Position numbers and translations under genes: made by a program. DNA of 64,000 nt, taken from Paenibacillus sp. SYP-B3998. GTDB taxonomy: Bacteria > Bacillota > Bacilli > Paenibacillales > NBRC-103111. Below, one piece after another: positions 43,727-52,389 of the stretch. Each line of letters opens with the position of its first letter. The first letter of the stretch is position 1. The notes below the pieces were generated by a model, which was not told the DNA's origin, made no database searches, and saw only the letters and a program-made list of their open reading frames with translations. The stretch covers positions 434,001 to 498,000 of the forward strand of contig NZ_JAAIKC010000003.1 of assembly GCF_010820665.1 (NCBI RefSeq), written 5' to 3'.

Positions 43727-44194
43727 ATGAAATTAATATTTTTAGACATTGATGGAGTGATGGTTACATCAAGACACTTCGTTCAGAGTAATAGGTACTT
43801 TGGGCATGAATTTGATCCTGAATGTATAAAGAACTTAAAGGCTATTTTAGATATAACTAGTGCCAATATTGTTGTAAGTTCGTCATGGAGAGAAGGAAGG
43901 ACGTTAAAACAATTACAATCAATATTTGAAATCAATGGAATAAATAAGGTAATAGGAATGATACCGATAATTGATGGGGCAATTCGAGGAAGAGAGGTTA
44001 AAGAATATTTAAATAACACTAAAGAATTAGGAATGGATATAAGTGCTTTTGTAATTATAGATGACGAGGAAGAAATGGGAGAATTAGAGACATATTTAAT
44101 AGAAACCGAATTTAATACAGGAATAACAGACGAGATTAAGAACAGAGTAATAGAGTTTTTTAGCAAATTCGAAGAAACCGATGGCATCAGCTAA
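43727..44194 (+). CDS. Cassette 7: HAD-superfamily phosphatase
   Basis: 155 residues. HAD motif I is FLDIDGVMV (Asp7 nucleophile, Asp9), motif II is the serine in VVSSSWREG, and the C-terminal FVIIDDEEEMG supplies the acidic motif IV. The SSSWR variant is typical of small HAD proteins linked to RNA repair (Swiss Army Knife type). It could dephosphorylate RNA ends or nucleotides. Single gene in cassette 7. Confidence 0.82.
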   Translation: MKLIFLDIDGVMVTSRHFVQSNRYFGHEFDPECIKNLKAILDITSANIVVSSSWREGRTLKQLQSIFEINGINKVIGMIPIIDGAIRGREVKEYLNNTKELGMDISAFVIIDDEEEMGELETYLIETEFNTGITDEIKNRVIEFFSKFEETDGIS

Positions 44195-44349
44195 CAACGT
44201 ATTCACGCTGAGGGGGATAAGCCCCCTAGGTCTGCCCGAGGTAGTTCGGAGAAGCGGTTCAGGCAGACAACTTCTGCGAGGCTAAGTCTTCGACCTTGTC
44301 ACTACACTCCTTTTAGCCTCTCGGTCTCTTAAATACATGATCGTTACAT
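44189..44349 (+). repeat. attC-like site 7
   Basis: Core boxes AGCTAAC and GTTACAT. Arms CGTATTCACG with an imperfect partner (TTAAATACA), GGGGG/CCCCC, TCTGCCCGA/TCAGGCAGA and GAGGCTAAG/TTAGCCTC. It overlaps the last bases of the cassette 7 gene. Confidence 0.65.
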
Positions 44350-44948
44350 GGGTGGGTGAGATCTTGGATGATCTAAATCAATTATTAAGTTATTTGAGGT
44401 GGGATACTTCTCCCGATCAACTTCAATTTGCTAAAGAGCAATTGAAGCAATTACAAGATAAGGAACTTAAACTCCTTGTTCAACCAATAGATAAGATGCA
44501 TTGGGATAACGCGGCAGAACTATTGATAGAGATTGGGTATCCGAGAGTTAAGTATATACTATCTGGGCTCTTAGAATGGATAATGGATATGAATTGGCCA
44601 GGAGCAAGCAAAATATCCGAACTATTAATTTCAATAAAAGAGCCATTAATACCACTTGTTAAAGAAGCATTTAAAACTAACGATACGATTTGGCAATATT
44701 GGATTATAGAATGTATATTAAAAAACTGGTCTGAAGATCTTGTTAAACAAATAGATGAAGAATTAATACTTTTAGCTTCTGGATTTGATTATGAAGAAAC
44801 ACATCTTTCAGCATTAAAGTTACTGGTTCAATTTGAAATTCTAGATCCCGAAGAAATCTTGAAATTAATAGACATAAAACTACAGGATACTCGGAATAAT
44901 GATATTTTTGCTGAGCTAAATGAATTGAAAATAATAGTTGCAAGATAA
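44337..44948 (+). CDS. Cassette 8: DUF5071-domain protein
   Basis: 203 residues. The DUF5071 signature is MHWDNAAELLIEIGYPRVKYI, LLEWIMDMNWPGA and TIWQYWIIECIL, a HEAT-like helical domain. The apparent start ATG lies inside attC site 7, and no ribosome site is good, so the gene was probably truncated at its 5' end or uses an internal start such as GTG 44352. The two ends of this cassette do not match, which supports a rearranged cassette. Confidence 0.75.
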   Translation: MIVTWVGEILDDLNQLLSYLRWDTSPDQLQFAKEQLKQLQDKELKLLVQPIDKMHWDNAAELLIEIGYPRVKYILSGLLEWIMDMNWPGASKISELLISIKEPLIPLVKEAFKTNDTIWQYWIIECILKNWSEDLVKQIDEELILLASGFDYEETHLSALKLLVQFEILDPEEILKLIDIKLQDTRNNDIFAELNELKIIVAR

Positions 44949-44974
44949 ATCATAGCAGCGCGCCAACTTACTTC

Positions 44975-45172
44975 AAATAACAACATGTTCACGCTTCGGG
45001 CCATTCGGCCCTCGGTTCGGTAGAAGTTAGATGTGATTCAGGGATGCAATTGCCAGCAGCAGCTGGGAAGTAGATTTAGCCTGATACATTCGATACCAAC
45101 TAACCGCACCGACTTAAGGCTCCTGACTGAGCCTTAAGTCGGTGCGACGTCGTGAACACAAGTACGTTTGCT
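44975..45172 (+). repeat. attC-like site 8
   Basis: Core boxes AAATAAC and GTTTGCT (diverged). Arms TGTTCACG/CGTGAACA, CGGGCC/GGCCC and a long arm CACCGACTTAAGGCTC/GAGCCTTAAGTCGGTG with a perfect stem. Arm 2 (TCTGCC/GGCAGA) has been lost and replaced. It directly adjoins a truncated tnsA-like gene. Confidence 0.6.
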
Positions 45173-45205
45173 TAAGCTAAGAGAAGTGAAAGTGATACGA
45201 CTGCT

Positions 45206-45625
45206 GTGAATGAAGCGAAGCAGGATTTGGGATGTCTAATACAACAGTTCGAAAGGAATTGTGAAATCCTAGATAGGCAGCGAGAATGGTGTAAAAACCA
45301 AGGATTTAGCCATAAAGTTATGACAGAAAAAGAGATACGCGCATTTCCTATTGGACTCGAAAATAGGATAAAAATGCTATCTGATATTAAGAGCCGACCT
45401 AACACTGTTGGAACAGCAAATATACTGAGGGTAGTTAAAGAGTTTCCCCAAACCATTGCGCAGATTTTTAACAACTTAGAAGGCCAGTATTCAATGAGAG
45501 ACATTTTGACTTGCTGTTACTCACTTTCATATTTTGGCGAAGTCTTTACTAATATCAATGAACAAATTTGGAGTACTAGAACGGAGGTATGGCGTAATGA
45601 GTCGTATGAAAATTATAGAAAATGA
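45206..45625 (+). pseudogene. TnsA-like transposase subunit, C-terminal part only
   Basis: About 139 residues from GTG 45206; the frame is open from 45176, immediately after attC site 8. The segment EILDRQREWCKNQGFSHKV and VMTEKEIRAFPIGLENRI resembles the region after the nuclease core in TnsA proteins (R-x-W...vTExEI...N). The catalytic Glu/Asp/Lys domain is missing, so cutting activity is lost. It overlaps the tnsB-like gene by 29 bp, as tnsA and tnsB often do. Assignment is tentative. Confidence 0.5.
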
Positions 45626-46453
45626 TGAACTTCTTCCTGATCAAATAAACCCAGACCTTTGGCCAACAGTTGATGAGATGACATTAAATAGTAATGACCT
45701 GATAACTTACCAGAATCGAAGAACGGCAGTGATGATGTATTTCAAAAGGGAGGAAACGCAGGAAAAGATTCATAAAATAACTGGCGTGAGTCCTCGTAAC
45801 TTGTACCGCCTTGTTAGTCGCTGCATAGAAATCGATGAGAATGGTGTTCCATGGGGTTTTAGAGCTTTGATTCCATGTAAAACATTAAAGAACTATGCTT
45901 TGAATGTTATTGACAAGAAATACAATCCATCACGTCATACCGGTGAATTTAAGTTGCTACTCGAAATGTATCCAGAGATTAAGGATTTAATTGATGACTT
46001 ATATTTAGGCAGGAACCGAAAGACACTAGAACCAGCAATGAAGCCACGTAATATTCATAAAAAATTTGTAGATGCTTGTAAAGAGAAAAAATTCCACTAA
46101 CACAATATCCATTTAATACAGATCGATTAGGGATACGATCTCTTTATCGATACCTTAGAAGGCTTGGCGAAGATAACTTTGGTAAAGCGTCATCTAGATA
46201 TGGGCATGATGCCGAGCAAAAATTGCGAAAAAGTGGTCAAGGAGAACAAAATCATCCAGTAACAAGGACACCATTCCAAAAGGTTCAATTCGATGCCCAT
46301 AGGATAGATGGTGTATTTGCTGTTGAGCTTATTACTCCTGAAGGAGATTCCGTTGTAAAAGTTTTGGAACGCTTTTGGATTCTAACACTTATCGATGTTT
46401 CAACTCGATGTGTTCTTGGTAAGTACACCGTGAAAGAAATATTTGCTGGTTAG
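45597..46453 (+). pseudogene. TnsB-like DDE transposase, frameshifted and truncated
   Basis: The start at 45597 follows GGAGGT at 8 bp. The N-terminal part (168 residues, with the HTH segment EETQEKIHKITGVSPRNLYRLV) stops at 46100. In the next frame the protein continues (QYPFNTDRLGIRSLYRYLRR) into the start of an RNase H-like DDE core with first Asp in KVQFDAHRIDG and second Asp in ILTLIDVSTRCVLGKY. A single-base loss in the A-run at 46086-46091 explains the frameshift. Everything after the second Asp, including the catalytic Glu, is absent. Non-functional. Confidence 0.72.
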
Positions 46454-46474
46454 ACTTATAATTAATAGTATTTT

Positions 46475-46508
46475 TGTGTCGTTACACAAAACCCGACATT
46501 TGTCAGGG
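46475..46508 (+). repeat. Transposon-end-like sequence
   Basis: TTTGTGTCGTTACACAAA matches the right end at 37523 in 17 of 18 positions and is followed by CCCGACATTTGTC, also shared with that end. It lies just after the truncation of the tnsB-like gene, so it may be a rearranged right end of the 37611 element. Confidence 0.5.
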
Positions 46509-46612
46509 AGTTTCTAAATATCTTATCTGAATTACATCTTCATCAAATCCGTATTTTATACATATGTACTTAATATTATCTTTCGCCTTGATATACTTGT
46601 ATTTCTATGGCT

Positions 46613-46632
46613 TGTGTCACAATCAATTTTTC
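46613..46632 (+). repeat. Left copy of a possible terminal inverted repeat
   Basis: TGTGTCACAATCAATTTTTC here and TGTGTCACAATAAATATTGC on the minus strand from 63940 match in 15 of the first 16 positions if the single C/A change is counted. The pair would enclose the whole defence region. No target duplication is seen. Confidence 0.4.
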
Positions 46633-46667
46633 GTTTGTTGACGATTATTTTTTTCACTCAAAAAAAT

Positions 46668-46690
46668 AAAGCCCTTTAATTTGGGCTTTT
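46668..46690. terminator. Bidirectional terminator candidate
   Basis: AAAGCCC / GGGCTTT stem with an 8-nt loop, with A run before and T run after. It lies 134 bp beyond the stop of the minus-strand HsdR-NACHT gene and also faces the transposase remnant. The rest of 46454-46823 carries no gene. Confidence 0.65.
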
Positions 46691-46823
46691 AGGTCAGAGA
46701 TTATGTTATAGAAAGCACCGACTCCATGACACGGGATATTTCTTTACACAAGTACCACACGAATTAGAATTTTTATTATCAAACTCAAATAGAAAACTTT
46801 CAGCTTTATCTCATTTGCATGTA

Positions 46824-49800
46824 TTATTTCTGATTTTTAATAAGTTCTTCCAAAATCGCACGTTCGCTTTCCTGTAACAATCCTTCAACCTTCATATTTT
46901 TACAGCTAATCTTAAGCTTAAACTCATTTTTCACTCTAATCTGTGAATATTCACGAATTTCAGCTAAATAAATTACTCCATCAAGACCGCTGATAGCAAT
47001 CATATCATAATTAACAAATTTCATCTCTCTTATATAACTATTGTTAAAATTGTTTTTGCCGAGTAGTTCTACATCCCATTTTTCTTTTTTATTGCACGCT
47101 TCCCATAGTTGTATTGTCCCGTCCTTTTGTCCAATTGCAATTATATAACTCTTTTCATTGACATAAGAAACCGCTATACAAGTAACGTTATTGACTTCAG
47201 GAAATTGAACAATATTTTGTAATTTCTGAGTACAACTTACTAATCTTAGCCCGTTTAGCACATCATATATCACAAATGCCTCAAATCCAAGGTGTTCACA
47301 TACTGCATAGGGTGAAACAGATGTATAAAACACTATTTTTTGCAGTTCTATGTTTATCAATTGTAAATCATTCTCTTGGATATTCTCATTATTTAAAAGA
47401 ATTAGCATACTATCTTTACCAACTTTTAAAAACTTTATACCTTGTTTTAATTTAAATCTGGCTTGCACTTGAAATCTTTCTTCCTGTTTTGTCTGGAACA
47501 ACATCTCACTATCTTGGAAAATACTGAAATTATTTTGAGGTAATGCAAAAAGTTTTGTATCTGATTTGCTGGCATGTTGAGCAATAGTAATGACATTTGT
47601 TCCATTGACTTTCCAATCTCTTACAACTCCATCGCTATACGCAACAAAAATTCTATCTGCTTCTTCGGGTACGGCTAACGCCTTAATTGGATGAGTTTCT
47701 TCTATTCTTACTCCAGTTAAATCGCAAAATCTGAAATCTGCATTACTGAAATCTGCATTATCAAGATTAGCATATCTTAATGAGGTATAAGTAAAATTCT
47801 TACCAGATAAATTTGCTCCTGAAAGGTTTGCGTTGTCCAATAAAAGTTCGCTCCAATCATCACCTGGTAGTTCCATTATCACCTGATACAAAATATTCAC
47901 ACAATTAGATCCTAAACGCGCGTATTCATCCCTTTGTACATCCTCACTTTTTCCTTTTGTTTTTTGTATTAGTTTCTTAATATTCTGTATAGACAAATCC
48001 ATCTGTTCTTTTTTATAGTATTTTTTAATATATTGGCTTGTGAATATTACTATTTCATAACTGATATCACATTTTTTCAAAAAGCTCTCTGATTTATTTA
48101 TATCATCAAGTAAAAGTCTACAAACACCTCTGGCTACAAAGTACTCCCTCATAGAACGATGGCAAAAAGCCACAGTTTGAATTTTATTTTCATTTATACT
48201 AACAGATTTTAATAAGGATCTGAAGGAAATTCTCTCAGAGGCATCTTCTTCAACATGCTCCCTAGTATTACTTATATCCCAGAGATATTTTGCCATATCT
48301 TCTTTGCCAGAGAAATCCTTGAACTCATTAATAGAGATTGAATCTAGCCCTATCTCCTGAAGTGTCAGAGCTAAACATTCAAGTATATCTCTTAGATTCT
48401 TTAAAATGATTTCTTTTGAAACTATTGCTTCGTCGCACTCTAATTGCTCAAGAAATTTTCTTTCAAAGCTATTAGCTATATACTCTTCATAAATAGATAC
48501 ATTATCTAGTGCAACTATTTTACCATTATGCAATGTGGTTTTGACCATATTTAAGAAGAGTGGCTTAGAGGCTAAGCCAATAATATCGTTTGTTTCTTTT
48601 AATATCCTGAGTCTTTGTCTTTCTTCACTTGTTTTTGTACACTTATCTAAATGATTAATTCTATCATATTTACTTATCGACGCTATTTGTATTATTTCAG
48701 GTCCTCCAATTCTTTGGAGTAGTAGATCTCGTTTCACTTTATTATTGAAAAATATTTTTCTTGATGTAATCAGTACTTTCATACCTTTAAATGCTTTATA
48801 ACAATCTGCCAAACGTCTTATATTTTCTTGTACAGACAGATTATTAATGCTTAACGACATTTCATCGAACCCATCTAATATTACAAGAACTCGATAATTC
48901 ATTTTGATTTCATTCCAACTGTCTAAGCTTACCCCAAAGTTTTTAAGTCTTCTTTCTATGAAATCTTGACTTGTACCTTTTTCACCCAAATCTTGCAAAG
49001 CGAATCTGACAGGAATCCAACCAACTTCAGGCGCTACAACATATTCATTTATTAAATTGCGTGAAAATGCATATGTAAAAAATGTTTTACCATCTCCAAA
49101 ATCACCTAATAGAATTTTTGTAAAAGAATTTTTATCGTCGAGCCATCGTCTTAGATATTCCTCTAAGGTACCTTCAATGAAACTACCACTCTCGTCCTGA
49201 CAATTCATCTCCACATAGTTTTCAAAGAGTGAGGAATAATCTCGAGAAGTACCCGAATCTGCTTCACTTGCTAAAAGTATTTTATTGGGGTTCCTTAGAT
49301 AATCTTTCCACTCTTTTGGCAAAGTAATTGTAGGTTGTAACATTTTCCCCCACTTAGTAATGATCCTTAGTTTCTTCTCTTCACTCCAGTCTCTCGGCTG
49401 TTCAGCATACCCAATTGGGTAAAATACATCATATACTTCAGGTACAATACCAAAAAATTCATGAACGAAATTATCAGGCGTCCAAACTTGAACATTTTTA
49501 ATAGTACCCCATCGGCCTTCTTCTTCCCAAATTGGAAGTATGTTATTTAAATAATTGTCTATATTTCTGTTCGGGCTAATAAGTATCCAATGTTCAATTT
49601 TTCTTTTAGTAACCCGCAGTTGCTCTAACTTTGGAATAATATCGTCTAGTTTGACATCTCTCTCAAAGTATTTACACTCAATAACACATTCAACTATTTC
49701 ATAGGCTTTGTTCCTATATGTAAAATCAATATCGAAGCCAAATTGCGTCCCACTTTTTTGTCTCCGAAGTTTAATTTTTTCCATAATTTCTTTTCTAGAT

Positions 49801-52346
49801 TCCTCACATATATCAAAAAATTTTTCTAATAGCTCTAAGACGCTATTTTCTAAAAGTGCTCCCTTTTCCACAGGCTTCAGCTCATGCTTAATTGTTGGTA
49901 CTTCCTCTACATGCTCAGATTCTTCATGTACATTTTCTATTTGTTCACTATTTTTATTATTATTTTCATTTATATAATCAATACTACTGGTACAGCTTTC
50001 AGATAAAATTCTCCATACTCTGCATTTCCATTCTATTTGAGATTTATATTTATTCCAGCTTTCCTCATCTTGTACTAAGCTTCCTTCTAGGTTAAATAAA
50101 AACTTAAGTTCTTCAGCTAGTTGTTTTCCCTTTTTACCATCTATAGCAATAATGCGAAAAAGGCATTCCCTTCCCTTTGCATAACTGCCTTCATAGATAT
50201 ACCCATCAAGTTTTGTTAATACATCTTCCAGTTCATTAATTGCAGCTTGTTCAAACGTTGAAGCAGTTTCTTCAGTATTTAAAGTTAGGATTTGCTGCAC
50301 AGTCCCATTATCTTCGAACAACAAATAATTACTAGCTTCTTCAAGAACATTATTGTCCAAGCCAACATAATCAACTATAGTCCCAAACATCTTACCTTTG
50401 AATGTTCTTGTTACTTGAGAAGATATCTGGATAAAAAATCTATTTTTAACTATTTTATCTATATATATGGTGTCCAAATTAGGTGCATCAATTCCAGTAA
50501 TCCACATTGAGCAAACAAATGCTAATCTCATCGTATCGTCAGGGTCTTTGAATCTATATTCTAGCTTGCCATTATTTTCCTTATTATTGTGCGATGACAC
50601 AATACACATTTCAGTTTCTTGCATATACAGAAGTTTTACTTTGTTTTCTTCCACTTTTTCCGGATCACTTAAAGCAATTTCATTTTGGAGATTATCTATA
50701 TATTTGTTCCAGTATCTCTTCACCTTTTCATACACTAAAGAAGATATATTTAAATCATTTGATACTACCATGGCTTTTCCCATAAATTTACGACTCATAA
50801 AATGAGATACAATATCTTTAGCAATTATATCCTGCCTATAATCAGACCCTAGCCATCGATTTAAACCTTCTCTTTCACTTTTCTTAATCCCGAGACTTAT
50901 ATCATTCAAACTCGCGTAGCGTATATCATTATTAATATGTATACTTAGTTGTCGCCCCTCATAGTAAATCGGTACAGCCATACCATCTACAACAGATTGA
51001 CCAAAATTGTAGGTGCTTAGATATCCTCCAAATATTCCTTCTAATTCTTGTTTATTTTCTATATAACCAGTTAATCCCATGAACGCAGCGTTCGGAATAG
51101 CCATCCTCATACTCGTTGCGTATTCACCATATTGACTTGTGTTTGCTTCATAAACAAGGACAATAATATTTCTTCTTTCTGATAGTACGGATGAAGTATC
51201 ATTACTGACACGAAATTTCTGTATAGTTGTAAAAATAACATCATTATTTGCACGAAGTAGTTTCCGGAGATGTGCATAACTTTGGGCTCTAACATTTGCT
51301 GCGATACTGGCCATCTCAAACGCTTGAAATAAGTTTTCGTCATGTTCTATTCTGTCTGTAACTATGACAAAGGACCACTTTCCTGGCATTTTTCTAAAAA
51401 TCTTCTGTATAAAGAATAAAATTGTTTGTGTTCTTCCACTCCCTTGTGTTTGTTGTAGTACACCTAATCGACCTTTATTTTTCTCAACTTCGTTAACGGC
51501 ATTGTATGCATTATTGACGGCTTGTATATGATGATTCCTTGCAATTTGTTTTTTATACGAGTCATTAACTTTAATATAAGTGATAAAATTCTCTAGTCTA
51601 TCAAGAAGATTGTCCTTAGCACATACTTTCTTAATTAAAGCTAAAAGAGAAGTCAAACCATTTTTTGATTTATTGTATTCAAATAAATTGCTAGAAGCAT
51701 CACTTACACAACCAATAAAGCTTTGCACACCATTAAAAAAAATAATGAATGCATTATACCAAAACAGCCTGCTGGGTAATTTTCCAATGAAAAAGTCAAT
51801 AATTTCTTGACCATCATCGACAGGTCTTCCAATGTAATTCTTTGTCTCAATAAATATCAATGGAATACCATTAACAAAACCAAGTAGATCTACAGAACGA
51901 TCATTTTGTTTATTTGTTAGATAAAATTTTGTAACAATAGTAAATCGGTTATTGCCTGCATGTTCCCAATCTACAACCTTCACTAATTTATATATTTCTT
52001 TTCCTTGTTTATTGCTCTTAACAAGAATGCCATGCTTGATATAGTTATAAAGTACAAGGTTTTTAAAGACAATCCTGGTATCACTTCCGCATTCAATAAT
52101 TTGGTTTATGGCTTGCTCTATAATGTCTTCATCTTCAGTTGGATTTAACTGCTTAATACTATCGCGTAGATATCTCTTAAGAATAACCTCAGAGCTATTG
52201 ATCCTACCTAGTCTACTTGCAACTCCAAAATCCTCTTTAACACCATCAAAGACCTCATAACCAAGTCTTATGAATTCGGCTGCTACAGAATCGATAGTTT
52301 GCTTTTCATTAAAATCGTTTTTCTCATTATTCCATTCAATTGACAT
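46824..52346 (-). CDS. HsdR-like / REase / NACHT / pentapeptide / beta-propeller fusion (STAND defence protein)
   Basis: 1840 residues. Residues 1-~700 resemble type I restriction HsdR: nuclease motif D153...E167-x-K169 (VDLLGFVNGIPLIFIETK), then the SF2 motor. The motor is degenerate: Walker A is QGSGRT (Arg305 for Lys), DEAH is YEAN (399-402) and motif VI QxxRxxR is QISSQVTR (640-647). Residues ~850-895 hold a second PD-(D/E)xK core (FGFDIDF, VIECK). A NACHT NTPase follows, with intact GDFGDGKT (1081-1088), LVILDGFDE (1156-1162) and CHRSMREYFVA near 1396-1405. Pentapeptide repeats lie at ~1502-1547 (ANLSGANLSG, ANLDNADFSNADF) and a WD40-like propeller from ~1555. No hsdM or hsdS is nearby. 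The NACHT-plus-sensor layout points to an antiphage STAND effector; sensor and trigger are unknown. Confidence 0.85.
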   Translation of the reverse strand: MSIEWNNEKNDFNEKQTIDSVAAEFIRLGYEVFDGVKEDFGVASRLGRINSSEVILKRYLRDSIKQLNPTEDEDIIEQAINQIIECGSDTRIVFKNLVLYNYIKHGILVKSNKQGKEIYKLVKVVDWEHAGNNRFTIVTKFYLTNKQNDRSVDLLGFVNGIPLIFIETKNYIGRPVDDGQEIIDFFIGKLPSRLFWYNAFIIFFNGVQSFIGCVSDASSNLFEYNKSKNGLTSLLALIKKVCAKDNLLDRLENFITYIKVNDSYKKQIARNHHIQAVNNAYNAVNEVEKNKGRLGVLQQTQGSGRTQTILFFIQKIFRKMPGKWSFVIVTDRIEHDENLFQAFEMASIAANVRAQSYAHLRKLLRANNDVIFTTIQKFRVSNDTSSVLSERRNIIVLVYEANTSQYGEYATSMRMAIPNAAFMGLTGYIENKQELEGIFGGYLSTYNFGQSVVDGMAVPIYYEGRQLSIHINNDIRYASLNDISLGIKKSEREGLNRWLGSDYRQDIIAKDIVSHFMSRKFMGKAMVVSNDLNISSLVYEKVKRYWNKYIDNLQNEIALSDPEKVEENKVKLLYMQETEMCIVSSHNNKENNGKLEYRFKDPDDTMRLAFVCSMWITGIDAPNLDTIYIDKIVKNRFFIQISSQVTRTFKGKMFGTIVDYVGLDNNVLEEASNYLLFEDNGTVQQILTLNTEETASTFEQAAINELEDVLTKLDGYIYEGSYAKGRECLFRIIAIDGKKGKQLAEELKFLFNLEGSLVQDEESWNKYKSQIEWKCRVWRILSESCTSSIDYINENNNKNSEQIENVHEESEHVEEVPTIKHELKPVEKGALLENSVLELLEKFFDICEESRKEIMEKIKLRRQKSGTQFGFDIDFTYRNKAYEIVECVIECKYFERDVKLDDIIPKLEQLRVTKRKIEHWILISPNRNIDNYLNNILPIWEEEGRWGTIKNVQVWTPDNFVHEFFGIVPEVYDVFYPIGYAEQPRDWSEEKKLRIITKWGKMLQPTITLPKEWKDYLRNPNKILLASEADSGTSRDYSSLFENYVEMNCQDESGSFIEGTLEEYLRRWLDDKNSFTKILLGDFGDGKTFFTYAFSRNLINEYVVAPEVGWIPVRFALQDLGEKGTSQDFIERRLKNFGVSLDSWNEIKMNYRVLVILDGFDEMSLSINNLSVQENIRRLADCYKAFKGMKVLITSRKIFFNNKVKRDLLLQRIGGPEIIQIASISKYDRINHLDKCTKTSEERQRLRILKETNDIIGLASKPLFLNMVKTTLHNGKIVALDNVSIYEEYIANSFERKFLEQLECDEAIVSKEIILKNLRDILECLALTLQEIGLDSISINEFKDFSGKEDMAKYLWDISNTREHVEEDASERISFRSLLKSVSINENKIQTVAFCHRSMREYFVARGVCRLLLDDINKSESFLKKCDISYEIVIFTSQYIKKYYKKEQMDLSIQNIKKLIQKTKGKSEDVQRDEYARLGSNCVNILYQVIMELPGDDWSELLLDNANLSGANLSGKNFTYTSLRYANLDNADFSNADFRFCDLTGVRIEETHPIKALAVPEEADRIFVAYSDGVVRDWKVNGTNVITIAQHASKSDTKLFALPQNNFSIFQDSEMLFQTKQEERFQVQARFKLKQGIKFLKVGKDSMLILLNNENIQENDLQLINIELQKIVFYTSVSPYAVCEHLGFEAFVIYDVLNGLRLVSCTQKLQNIVQFPEVNNVTCIAVSYVNEKSYIIAIGQKDGTIQLWEACNKKEKWDVELLGKNNFNNSYIREMKFVNYDMIAISGLDGVIYLAEIREYSQIRVKNEFKLKISCKNMKVEGLLQESERAILEELIKNQK

Positions 52347-52389
52347 ATTGTTTTCTCCTTACCCAGGCATTAGAAGTATAATGTGCAAG

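Noticed and set aside
37837-45172. CRISPR array as explanation of the repeated elements
   Set aside because: Repeats are ~160 bp, branched and separated by 0.5-2 kb genes, unlike CRISPR repeats and spacers; no cas genes.
46824-52346. Classical type I restriction enzyme
   Set aside because: No hsdM or hsdS nearby, the motor motifs are lost, and the C-terminal half is a NACHT/repeat architecture.
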